Shown one piece after another: positions 1 to 9,995 of a stretch of 64,000 nt of DNA. The translations under genes and the position numbers were made by a program. Source of the DNA: Cylindrobasidium torrendii FP15055 ss-10 (lineage: Eukaryota; Basidiomycota; Agaricomycetes; Agaricales; Physalacriaceae); NCBI GenBank assembly GCA_000934385.1, contig KN880435.1, forward strand, positions 62,001-126,000, read 5' to 3'. The notes below the pieces were generated by a model. It made no database searches, was not told where the DNA came from, and saw only the letters and a list, made by a program, of their open reading frames with translations. The number at the start of each line of letters is the position of its first letter. Position 1 is the first letter of the stretch.

Positions 1-138
1 GACGCGTTCAATGTCAAGTGCTTCAAGCTGGTTGGCCAGTGTAGTTTGCTCGTCCGAGGATAGGGAGTCCCAGAATTTGAGGAGATGGCCTTGGCCGGCG
101 GCCTCGTAGCGCGTCTTGAGCGTTTCGTAGGAGGGCAT
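1..138 (-). CDS. UAP1: UDP-N-acetylglucosamine pyrophosphorylase, N-terminal part
   Basis: The ATG is at 138-136 on the minus strand and the frame runs off the left edge, so only 46 residues are visible. They read as the N-terminal helical segment typical of UAP1/QRI1: a YEAAGQGHLLKFWDSL-like stretch followed by a short acidic region and NQLEALDIERV. The enzyme makes UDP-GlcNAc from UTP and GlcNAc-1-phosphate, the precursor for chitin, GPI anchors and N-glycans, in the cytosol. No catalytic motif lies in the visible part, so the call rests on the conserved N-terminal pattern only. The next gene, on the same strand, ends 222 bases upstream of this ATG. Confidence 0.72.
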   Translation of the reverse strand, partial: MPSYETLKTRYEAAGQGHLLKFWDSLSSDEQTTLANQLEALDIERV

Positions 139-360
139 GGCGGTGGAAAGGAAGGAAAACACGTAAAACGAACGTGGTTGTCAAGTCGCAAGCTTTATAG
201 TCGCGCTCGCAGATCGGCCCAGTACGTCACAGCCTCACACCCGGTCGAAATGAGCCGGCGCTGAGGCTGACGTGCTGGAGGCAGTGCAGCGTACATACAT
301 GTAACAACGACTCTCATGCATCGCCATTGGATTAACCAGAGCATCCAGATTGCATCATTG

Positions 361-2413
361 TCAACTATTAGGATTACTAGTAGGTGCAAGTTCCTCTGTC
401 TTTTTCTGGTTATAAAACGTCCCTCGCGGTGCTCTCTTCTCAAGCTCCTCCCGTAAAGAGGCAAAGAGGCGTTGAGTTCTTTCGCCTGTAGGTTTGTCGT
501 TCCGAATCTGGATTGGCGTCAGGTTATCAGGAGCAATTTTGCGCGTAGAGAGCTCTCACCTCTTTACAACACTGGATCAACTTGTCAATGAGCATAGCCT
601 GCCCATTTTGAGCATCCTCAAGATCTTTACGAAGCTGGCCCATCTGCACAGAGGCTCAGTTGTATGTAGAGAAAGGCACTCGATTTATACCTCATCTTCA
701 ATTTTCTCTACCCTTACTCGTCCACCATCCGCTAGCTGTTTCTGCTCTGCGGCCCGCGCTCGAGATAGTAGAACTTCCAACTCCTTCGACCGGATGACAC
801 ATTCGAAGTGTCGTTCTCGAAGTTCATATTGTCGAAGGACTTCTTTCAGGCGCTCACGGACACTACAGAGGCGTGGTCAGCAATTGACCATCTTTCCCAG
901 TCAATAAGTACATACACGCCATCGAAGATGTCGTCGAGGGAACGTTTCGCTCTGCATAGTGTCAGCCAAAGCACCCTGTCCACATTTTGCAGACATACTC
1001 CAACGGGTCATCTGTCCAATGTTTGCGAAGAGTCTGGCGGGGTGGCTCTAGGACGTCCTCCTTTCTATCTGTCAATCGCCTTTCCCTCTATATGCGGTTT
1101 CGCGTACCCATTCCGGCGTTATACACTCAGTCAAATCCATCAGCTCAATGGCCAACAGTTCGTCGCCGTCCTCCATGCCCAGGTCTTCCGGAGACTGGTC
1201 GGACTCGACAGTGCGGCCATTGTGAGAAAAAATGAAGTGCATGGTCGAAGCGGTGGCCGAATGAGTGCTGGCAGCATCAGCCGTCCCGTTCACTTGTGAA
1301 CCAGGCTTTCCACCTTGCTCCATACGCTCTGTCCATGCATTGAACAGTTTCGTAAGCTTGGTCTTGCGAGAGATTTTGAAGAACAATTCTGCGCGGTATC
1401 GACAAACGACCTTGACTACTATGTCGGGCATTTCGCGGTACTTGACGTCCTGGACTTTTGCGCGGTCTACCCTTTGAGAAATATCGTTTCGCATCTGTGA
1501 GAGCTACAACGGATCATGTGAGGGATGGAGGGGACAGAGAGACAGGCATGGACGCACCTCTTCCTGCGCGTCCTCAACTGATTGCACGAGGCGTTTGCTG
1601 TCCTCCTGCGAATACCCTTCAGCAAGCAACCATGACAATGTACAGGCAGACTTGCTCGTAAACGCTTGTTGTCCTGTACATGAGTGAGGAACAGGGAAAC
1701 GTCGAAGCTTTTGGACGCACCTTCTGCAGCTCGCGCGCCAGGTTCTCCATCTTCGTCTTCGTCTGATTAGCCTTGGTCAATTGGCCTTTCGCTAAACAGA
1801 TAGACGCATTCGTTGGCTGTAATTGATTTAGGTGGGTGGGACGTACCAGCATCCTTGTCCTTGGTAAGCTTTTGCTTCTCCTTGGAATGATCTCGCTCGA
1901 GCCGCTTGAATTCCGCGAACTTTCGCATTGAGATGAGGTGATATTTGTTAAGGAAGATGCGAGAAGCTATACCAGTTCGATGTATTTTGCATGTATGGCC
2001 TTTTCATTCATTCCTGTGACCGATTTTTGCGCTTCCTCGGCTTCATCGTTGATGAGTGACAAACATAACGCAAGCGCTGGAGTAGACGCACCATATCTGC
2101 GTTCCTCCTCCTCCTCAATAACCTCCTCTTCCTCCAACGCCGCTATACGATTCTTCAGACTCTCGTACATGACTGCTGGATCGACCGGAGTGTCCTTCTT
2201 CTTCGCTTTGGCACTGTTCGACGAGGTTGGACCATGGTTATATGAATGCGTGTGGTTATGTCCAGGATGCGTGTGAGTGTGTGTGCTATGTGTTGCAGGT
2301 CTGGGGGGCTGTGGGGGAGCAGAGACTGGAGCGGGAGGTGCAGGACCGGCCGGAGGTGGTTTTGTCGCTTTGGCGGATGCGTTAGCTACGGGCTGGGTTG
2401 CAGCGCCATTCAT
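361..2413 (-). CDS. Taxilin-family coiled-coil protein with an embedded SUMO-like domain
   Basis: Eleven exons (2413-1973, 1919-1847, 1791-1721, 1673-1656, 1605-1558, 1503-1125, 1068-999, 951-916, 862-691, 643-560, 507-361) join in frame to about 512 residues. The first ~135 residues are Pro/His-rich. Residues from ~140 carry the taxilin signature (KEKQKLTKDKDA, MENLARELQK, NKRLREDSKRL) and it resumes near the C-terminus (RERLKEVLRQYELRERHFE). Taxilins bind syntaxins and act in vesicle traffic. Between the two halves, in exon 6, sits a ubiquitin-fold segment of Rad60/SUMO type (VKVVCRYRAELFFKISRKTK, then MHFIFSHNGRTVE and SPEDLGMEDGDELLAIEL) with a ~24-residue loop inserted and no terminal GG. 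The intron after exon 4 needs a GC donor (1655-1654). All phases match, so I infer one fused protein; a mis-join cannot be excluded without RNA data. Confidence 0.78.
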
Positions 2414-3811
2414 CGTTTTTGTCTTTGTCGGCACGGGTATGCACAACTTGGACAGAAACGAGACGAAACTTCGTCGAGCAATGTTGGTAGGTCGGATTGA
2501 AGCTGGATTGAAGGTCTGACTGCAGTTGATGGCTCCAAGCGATCACGGTGGCACGGAGCAAGCCCGAGTCAATGATGTCCTATTGTTTTGCATCCATGAC
2601 AGTTCCCAGCTGACTTGAAATTGTTATCTTAACGACATACCGCGGACATTGTATACAAGCATCAAGTCCCTATCGACATCTACTAGACTCAAATCCGACC
2701 TGCAATTGGGTTAGTAAGGCTGTAGTTCTTTTAATTTTTGCACGGAGCACTATCATGCTGGGGTCTTTCAAACACGGTATGTACCTGCTTCCCCACAATG
2801 ATACGCCCGACGTAGATTCTACGTCCCGTTTTTCTCGCTCAGAGCATGACAGGATAGGCGACACTGGTGCAATCGAGCTCGAGGCTTGACTTGAGAGTAA
2901 TACAGAAACCCCACGTTAGGCGTTATATACATCTCTCGCCCAAATGTCCGGACTGTGTTTCCTTATATGTGGTAAGATAACTTATTCCGGCCATGCACGC
3001 AAGCCGGGCGCGAACAGTTTGTGTACAGGGCAGACAGTACTGTAAGCCCATGAGTCTCAGCGCCGTTCCTTCCATCGACTTTTGAATCTCCCTCACTTCA
3101 TGCGTCTCTATTTCAAGTGCCTAACAACGGACATCCCATAGCAAGCGGCGAGCTGCGTATCTTATTGCAATCATGCTCTTCTTCAATAAATAGGTATTGA
3201 TGAGACCAAGACGTTTTTGGCTCAGACGAGCCAATGAATATGCCCATGCTCATATTCGGTATCTAGTGACAGAACTGATACGAGTAAATAGGGTAGTGCA
3301 ATTTTGACTCTCAAATTCTGGTTCCAACAATGTCTAGCTACTTAGTAGTTCGTCAGTACCAGCGAGCAGGATTGAACCGACGGTGGCTCGTGCGATGACG
3401 ACGTCATTTATTTAAGCAATTGTGGTCGATTGTTCTCAACAGCCTACCATTCACCCTCACTCTCGGGTCACGATGGTCAGTATAAGTATAGTGTGCACTT
3501 TTATATGAGCCCTAACGAGCCCAATGGCAGTCGGAGGCAGCTTGCCAATCCCAAGGTACACAAAGAACAACCATATTTGACGGGCAGCGCTGGTAACACA
3601 TCCTTGTAGCCTGTAGCCTTCAAAGTTGTCTCAACAAGCACACGTACCAACCGGAAAGATGTGCCGATAATCTTCGTGACCTTTACCTCTGCTGCCAAAA
3701 GTTCTACAAACAGACCGACGATAAAGGGGAATCGACAGCTTGTCCACTGCCCCGAGTCGTCACTCGATGGCTCAAAGATCATTCAGCATGAGGTTTCGAC
3801 AATGTAGTTTG
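2414..3811. other. Intergenic stretch, 1.4 kb
   Basis: This gap lies between the start of the taxilin gene and the stop of acireductone dioxygenase, both on the minus strand. It should hold the taxilin promoter near 2414-2700. A minus-strand ORF at 3501-3782 (93 codons, with an ATG) has no recognisable motif and is not claimed as a gene. A small hairpin around 3361-3391 (CGAGC/GCTCG arms) is visible. I see no tRNA, repeat or transposon remnant. Confidence 0.5.
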
Positions 3812-4496
3812 TTACAAGCTCGTACTCTCCAAATATGCTTTACGAACAGGATGATTGTCGCTTTGCTCTCCGCGGTAAATAGCCTCCCACTTGGGCGCGT
3901 CCTTGAATAGCCTCATCGCCTTGACATAGTCGTGTGTATCCAATGTGAATCGGTGGTAAATTCCGGCAGGGACGATGAGCAAGTCGCCCGGCACTACGGC
4001 CACTCGAATCCATGCATCAGATTGCTCTGTGGGATATTGGTCAATATGCGTGCGCGGATTCGTTGTTCTGACGATCAACAGACCCCGGAGATCGAAATAG
4101 CCACTGCCCTCAATGATATAGCGCGCCTCATCGTCTTCATGCAGATGCCTTTGTAAAGTATCAGTAGTTCCATCATGACCAACAGGAAGCGCCCTCACTC
4201 TGCGAAGAACATCTTTGACTTGGCCTCGTACGCCTGAAACTACGTTGGGCATCCTCCTAGAGTGATAATGCATGGTCACTCACTTCACCCAGTCCTTCCT
4301 TCGACATACTGATAACATCGTGGTTCTGATAGCCCTTATCGGTCGCGTACTGGGTGACCGCTTGCTCATATCCTTCGAGTGGGATGTTCAAGGCTTGAAC
4401 GTGAATTGCTTTCAGGACCTCTGGCGGTACTTCACGAGCGGAGTCATGAGGGAGGCGCTGGTCTCCGGGCAGTTCGTCGAAATAGTATGCTCGCAT
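3812..4496 (-). CDS. ADI1: Acireductone dioxygenase (methionine salvage)
   Basis: Three exons (4496-4284, 4233-4199, 4148-3812) give 194 residues, close to the usual ~180. It is a cupin: the metal-binding block HLHEDDEARYIIEGSGYF (HxH, Glu, then Gly) starts exactly at exon 3, and a later PAGIYHRFTLD supplies the fourth histidine. With Fe(II) the enzyme oxidises acireductone to the 2-keto acid precursor of methionine plus formate; with Ni(II) it can make CO instead. It acts in the cytosol in recycling methylthioadenosine from polyamine synthesis. The tiny 35-base exon 2 (AYEAKSKMFFAE) restores the conserved segment ahead of the metal site, which supports the splice model. The start at MRAYYFDELPGDQR matches the family. 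Confidence 0.95.
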
Positions 4497-5093
4497 TTTG
4501 AGGTGGATGAGAAAGCAGGATGGAAGTGGAGGGCCAAGTTGCTAATCAATCAGCGATGGTGTTATTATGTATCGGACCGACACGCCGGGACCAACATTAT
4601 TTAACATCATACTGCCTAATTGCACTGACAGTGGTACCCAGGTGGTACCAGTCTCCGTCCATATACAAGTCAGTGTTCTACGCGTCCTCACCGCAGCGCA
4701 ACGAAACGGGCTACGGTTGCTCATAACTCGGCGAGCATTGGAACATGTTCAACATGGGGGGTAGACTCGGACAGCTGGACGTGGTAGGTAGAAAGACGCT
4801 GCAGACGTCTTCTGTCCACTAGATAATGGAACGTACTCTCAGGCTCGATACATGGGTTTTTAATATTCGAGACAAGAGAAAGTACTTGCAACTTGAATGG
4901 CGAAGCACGAGTTACACCGTGACATCTACGCGTACGATGAGCAAGATGGAGAAGAGCAAGAGATTGGAAAACGCACCAATGCTCTTCCATAGTGTAGATT
5001 CGGTCAACCTCAACCAGCATGGCCGTCAAGTAGTGCCCTTTTCAAATTCAAATACGCGACTGTGTCAATGGATGGATTTGCCTGCTCCCTCAG
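4497..5093. other. Intergenic stretch upstream of acireductone dioxygenase
   Basis: The stretch contains the acireductone dioxygenase promoter (minus strand) and the 3' side of the small minus-strand ORF at 5094-5339. A minus ORF at 4721-5029 (102 codons) shows no known motif and may be non-coding. Nothing else was recognised. Confidence 0.4.
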
Positions 5094-5339
5094 TTATCGG
5101 GTAGTTGTAGGAGGGTGGGAAGGGGGCATGGTTGCTTCTAAATAGTCGGAGACAAGCAGACCGGCCCCGGCAAAGCCTAGTAAACCCAAACCAAAATAAC
5201 GACGCGTGATGGGAGAGAGCGCTGTGCAATACTCTTTCAACGTGCTTATCAGGAACGACATGGACACAGTACCATTCCAAGACTGCAAGATAGTTCGTTT
5301 GTTTGGCTCGCCCAACGGTGTCTTTGGTGGTGGTGGCAT
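5094..5339 (-). CDS. Small single-pass membrane protein, hypothetical
   Basis: An 81-codon intronless ORF starts with an ATG at 5339 and ends with TAA. The middle is soluble (STLKEYCTALSPITRR) and is followed by a glycine-rich hydrophobic segment (YFGLGLLGFAGAGLLVSDYL, about residues 48-67) that looks like one membrane helix, preceded by RR. This pattern is common in small mitochondrial inner-membrane or ER proteins, but I do not recognise a family. It is divergent from riboflavin synthase, whose ATG lies 99 bases away, so the two would share a promoter. It may be a chance ORF; an internal ATG at residue 27 could be the true start. Confidence 0.42.
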   Translation of the reverse strand: MPPPPKTPLGEPNKRTILQSWNGTVSMSFLISTLKEYCTALSPITRRYFGLGLLGFAGAGLLVSDYLEATMPPSHPPTTTR

Positions 5340-5437
5340 GGATCAAAGTGAGGTATTGCCGCCGGCGATTGGCACGCCCGTCGTAGGTCGCGTAAGTTGC
5401 TTACCTTGCGCCTACTTTGTTGACTCATTACGCTACG

Positions 5438-6285
5438 ATGTTCACTGGTCTTGTATATGCGCTTTCAACGATGTTGTCTCTGTACTGATTCTTCTTTCGC
5501 AGATTGAACATCTGGGGACCGTCTCTGATATCGTGGTTGACGCTGGTGGCTGCACGCTGATAGTTTCGAATGCGGCGCCCATCCTGGGTGACTGCAACAT
5601 TGGCGACTCGATAGCAGTCAACGGTGCATGCCTGACGGTCACCGAATTCGACAAGTCCGGCACTTTCAAGGTTTGGTTGGCCAACGAGACACTGGAGCGC
5701 ACTGATCTGGGTGATTCTGGACTTTGAAAACGCGTCTCAAATAGCGAATTGACGTTGTCTAGGTGAACGCGTTATAGGGGATCAATTGAATCTGGAGCGT
5801 GCTATGGCGCCCCACGTCCGATTTGGAGGTCACTTTGTTCAGGTATGAACCTCTCTGAGGGACAAACAGGTAACTGACCAGGGATGCAGGGCCATGTAGA
5901 CACTACTGCTACCATTCTAGAACGCAGCTCTGACGGCGACTCTCTCCGAATCAAATTTCAGCTCCCAGACCCAACACCAGCAATACCATCGTTGATGCCA
6001 TACCTGATCCCCAAAGGATATGTCACTATCGACGGCACGTCGCTCACGCTCACTGCGGTTGACGACGCCCAGCGGACATTCGATATCATGTTGATCCAGC
6101 ATACACAGGAGAAGATTACGTTGAGCAAGAAGCAGATAGGAAACAAAGTGAATATTGAAGTCGACATGGTGGGAAAGTACGTGGAGAAGAGCGTAATCAG
6201 CGCCCTGCAGGGAGAGGACGGGCCGCTGCGGTCGTTAGTAGTGAAGGTTGTCGAAGAGGTCTTGCTAAAGAAGAATATTGTATAA
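5438..6285 (+). CDS. RIB5: Riboflavin synthase alpha chain
   Basis: Four exons (5438-5452, 5503-5710, 5763-5842, 5890-6285) encode 232 residues. The protein has the two tandem lumazine-binding barrels of riboflavin synthase: it opens with MFTGL/IEHLGTV across the first intron, carries NGACLTVTEF in repeat 1 and IDGTSLTL in repeat 2, and contains the linking LNLERAM and GGHFVQGHVD motifs. It dismutates two 6,7-dimethyl-8-ribityllumazine molecules into riboflavin and a pyrimidinedione in the cytosol. The 15-base first exon holds only five codons, but MFTGL is the invariant N-terminus of the family, which fixes the start. Exon 3 begins at GT-GAA-CGC so that DLGERVIGDQ is restored. Confidence 0.95.
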
Positions 6286-6441
6286 TTATCGTCCCGAGTG
6301 CTCCGAAATCTAGGCGATTTCAATAGTAGACTGAGATTGTACATGAGAGTGTGATTGAAAGTCATCACCGATCTCTTCAAGTTTCTACCCCACCACGACC
6401 ATCCTGCCGTTGGCGGGACTTACGATACGTTTACGACCACC

Positions 6442-8245
6442 ATGGAAGTCGATACGAGGCGAAAGGTGTGTCTGCCGCTGCCACTGGCGGCAGTCCGGTC
6501 TGACCACTGGCCCAGGTTACGGCCAAGGTGACCTCCTACAATGGCACACCGTCGTCGTCGAATATTCGGACAACCGGGATCCGGCCGCCTTCTCCCGTCA
6601 AACGTGGTGTGTCGCCAGCGCCGTCACCAGTTATGCGCCCGAAAGCGAAGATAAACAGCTCGGCTACGCCGCAGAGTCTGACAAGGAAACCTTCGAAGAT
6701 TACCAGCTCCCTGTCAGCCGCTAGCACGCCGCGAGCTGGCTCTCCGGCAGTTTTCAAGCCTTCTCCGAGAATCAATCCCAACGTTCAGTCGTCGAAGCCG
6801 CGGCTACTTACGGCGACGAACCGCCCCACAAGCTCAACACCCGGAACGCCCGTTCACTCTCCCTATTCCGCATTATCTAGGGCTGCGCCAATGTTGTCAT
6901 TCCCTACATCCAACCCCCCGAGCCCCCACCGAAGAACGTCCAGCGCGTCGTTTGTGCGAAATGGAGCGAACTCGCCTCAACCACCGTCTGCAATGCTGCC
7001 GTCCCCAGCATCCGACTCATTTACCGACAATGACCGCGTTGACACCCCTCCACGGATTAAATCTAAAGTCTCATCCATGGCCCGTCAAGTTGATACGTTG
7101 TCCCCAACACCTTCTTCTATGTCGCGGGCTCGGGCACCATCAATTTCTTCTAGCGTATCCATGGGGTCGCAGGCATCTACATCGGTGGTGGATGCTAGCA
7201 CGCCCCGCTATGATTCATTTAGAGCCAAACGGTCTCCTCCACCGCACCACAGCTACCAGCCATTTCCCAGGGACGAGGGATTCGCTAAACCCAAGTCTCC
7301 GCCGTCACGCATAGACCCGGTACTAATACCTCTGCCCCCACACTCTCCGCCCATGTCGTCCGTCTCAATGTCCTCCCGCTCTTCTGTGTCTCGATCATCT
7401 CGTGCCGAGTCTACTGATAGTGGAAATGGCAATCCTCGATCAGCTAATGGCAACAGTATTCGGAATGCGTTGGAAACCCTCCTACAGTTCAGCAGCGGTA
7501 CAGAAGACGAGAGTTCAGATGGAAGTGGATCAGAGCGGAAGGACGATGACAAGACACGAGAGCGGAGGGTAAAGGCAAAGACCAACCGTCAGGTGCGTAG
7601 CATCTTGGGCATTCTGACTTGATTTCTCAAACTTTCGTGCAGATGGAAGACTTGGAGATTTCAAACAGGTCATTGCTTGCAATTAATGCAACATTGGAGG
7701 CCACGAAGCATCGCCAAGCCAAGGAAATACGAGAGTTACGGCGCAAACTACGCGAGTCCCGCCTCATCCTTCCACCTAGCACATACCGCACGATCAAATC
7801 GCGCGACCCGAAGGACGAGGATACCGATGAGGGGGAAGATGAGGAGGGGGAGGAAGACGATGATCCCAACGACGAGTCGCCAATGTCCAAGGGTGATCAG
7901 ACCTACCAGCGCGTCAAGGTGCTGCTTGACAACCTCATTCAAGATGGACAGCGCGCACTTGAAAGCAAGCCGGCAGATTTTCTTGTCGCCGACGCTCAGT
8001 ATGGGGGTAAAGTCCTGAGCGCCGCGGAATTGCGAGACTTGGAAGGGGACGGGGATATCAGCATACGAACAGAAGTCAGTATCGTAGACGAGGAAGACGA
8101 GGAAGGGCTGGAATCTGAAGACGAGGTCGCCGAGATGACCTTACTGCCGGACTCGGAATCCCCCAGCCCTCGTCTGCTTTCACCAAATTACATCGCGACG
8201 CCGCCGCCGTCGCGCAAATCGCCTCCAAATGGTAGGCAATGGTAA
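6442..8245 (+). CDS. Ser/Pro-rich basic protein with C-terminal coiled coil and acidic tail
   Basis: Three exons (6442-6465, 6516-7592, 7643-8245) give about 567 residues; exon 1 encodes only MEVDTRRK. Residues ~10-340 are low complexity, rich in Ser, Pro, Thr, Arg and Lys, with many SP/TP dipeptides (for example RPPSPVKRGVSPAPSP), so it is probably a phosphoprotein. A predicted coiled coil follows right after the second intron (MEDLEISNRSLLAINATLEA, then RQAKEIRELRRKLRESR). The region after it is strongly acidic (a run of D/E at 7825-7880). I do not recognise the family. The layout resembles cytoskeleton-associated or scaffold proteins, but that is only an analogy. A second acceptor 12 bases downstream (6527) would remove four residues. 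Confidence 0.75.
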
Positions 8246-8484
8246 AGCCTGCATGCACACATTATGACATACATGGATTTATTTATTTACATTGAATATG
8301 GCTGTGGCATATACCTAAGTGTACATTTCTCCTTGTCTTACATAAACGGCTCTAATACATCACGCTCGTTCTACATGCATATGATGACTGTCGCGGTTTG
8401 CTTGACGCCACAGACTCCGTGATAGTACTCCGTAGATCAGCTGCTGCTTAAATTGTAGGCTCCGATATTTCTTTTCCTCCCGTC

Positions 8485-9723
8485 ATGTTGCAGACCAGTG
8501 TTCACTTCCTGAGACCTCGTATCGCACGGGGCTCGTTGCCTCGGGCGTATGCCAGCGTATCATCCGACGTTATCAACCCAATGCGCCCGCCACCGCCGCC
8601 TCCCACACCCATTCCAAGTCGACAGATGCCCCGGCCGCCAATCCATCTTCCTACCGATGAGATTCACCACGAAGTCGACCGGGAGGTTCTCAACTGCCTC
8701 GCTCGGTCTAATCAACATGCTCTCCCACGTCTGATGGCACAGTACAGCGCCAATGCTGGGCACATTCTGGAGTCTCAATTACCCTACGAGTCACGGCCGC
8801 CCCCACAGCGGCGCGTTGATACAACATCCTCAGACTCGATTGTCCTTGTTGCCCATGCATACGATGGACCCACACCTGAGGCGCAGGCAGTCACGCTTGC
8901 GTCTGGATTCATGGTCGAACCCAAGCCGGGCGCAACTGAACCGCTCTTTGTATCCTGCGCCCATACGCTTGAGCAGGTAAGTTTGCATCGCCTCGTCCCT
9001 TGTGCAAGACACTCATCAGTGGGCAGATCAAGAAACGCCATGCCCATGCAACTGGTTCAGCGCAGGCCGTTCGACACAGCGGGTCGGCCATTGTTTCTGG
9101 AGACCCCAAAGCTGGGATTTCAACCACGACGGTGACTTCGCTGCCATCTTCATTTCCCCGCTCAGATGTTATCCTATTATCAACGTCCCACCGTCCCCCG
9201 GGAATTCGCAGTCTCCCAGTATCGCCTTATCCTGCCGCCCCGGGGACGAGAATACGTGCACATTTCGTGTCGTACCATAGACCTGCGGACGCGGACGGGG
9301 AGGGTTGGACGCCGTGGATCGGGGGGACGTATAGTAAGTGGGTGTCTGGGACTGTTCTTGGGTACCGCGACTTTGCAGGTACGGAGACAAAGGTCGGTCC
9401 TCGTTGTCGTGATTGATTTCCCGCCTCTCTAAAGACTGTGGTGGTAGCCCGGAACGTACGATGCCCTGTCGCATATGCTCTTCAACCCTTTGCCCACGCC
9501 AGGGTCAAGTGGCGGGCCGATTATAGACGAGGAGAGCGGTGCTGTCGTTGGCATCATGTTGGGAACAAGAATGGACAATAGAGTGGAAGGCGTGAGAGGC
9601 TGGGGCGTCCCTGCTGAGTCCATATTTGAGGTAAGACTCAAATAAATTGCCTCAGAGAAATATGCTCAAGGTCACTATTAGATGTTCAGTCTTCCTGGTC
9701 TCAACTTCAAGCAGTCGTCCTGA
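8485..9723 (+). CDS. Trypsin-fold serine protease-like protein, probably mitochondrial
   Basis: Five exons (8485-8976, 9027-9333, 9379-9392, 9448-9630, 9682-9723) encode 345 residues. The N-terminus is rich in Arg and Ser with few acids (MLQTSVHFLRPRIARGSLPR), a likely mitochondrial presequence. A proline run and a helical segment follow, then a chymotrypsin-like domain: the histidine in FVSCAHTLEQ, a probable aspartate in FPRSDVILL, and the serine nucleophile in TPGSSGGPIIDEESGAVVGI. The triad therefore looks complete and the protein could be an active peptidase. The 14-base exon 3 (STETK) is needed to keep the frame into PGTYDALSHML. The substrate is unknown. It lacks an obvious PDZ domain, so it is not a classical HtrA. 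Confidence 0.8.
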
Positions 9724-9995
9724 CTGGCAACATAGACTTTCCCTTGCGACACATGTTACTCCCATAGCTCATAGCGAATTAACATACCAAAATCATGCTA
9801 TTCACTAGCCCCTGTACTGTTGCGCCAACGCTATCGAATACAGTATACAGTAGCACAAGAGTCCGCAGGTACTAGGACCGTAGAAATCGATTGTCTATAG
9901 TCACATGACCGCGCGCGCGTAATTTGGCCATATTTGTTGACTTGCCTTCCTGACCACCATCTCTGGTCGGTTGTATCTGGCTCAACTTATCGACA

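Noticed and set aside
3361..3391. Possible tRNA end on the minus strand (GGTTCAATCC-like B box)
   Set aside because: The T-stem has a mismatch and no matching acceptor arm or A box lies ~60 bases upstream; it is only a short hairpin.
3501..3782. Minus-strand ORF of 93 codons
   Set aside because: No recognisable motif or splice partner; hydrophobic composition alone is not enough.
4721..5029. Minus-strand ORF of 102 codons
   Set aside because: No motif, the first start is not supported, and the neighbouring frames are equally open.
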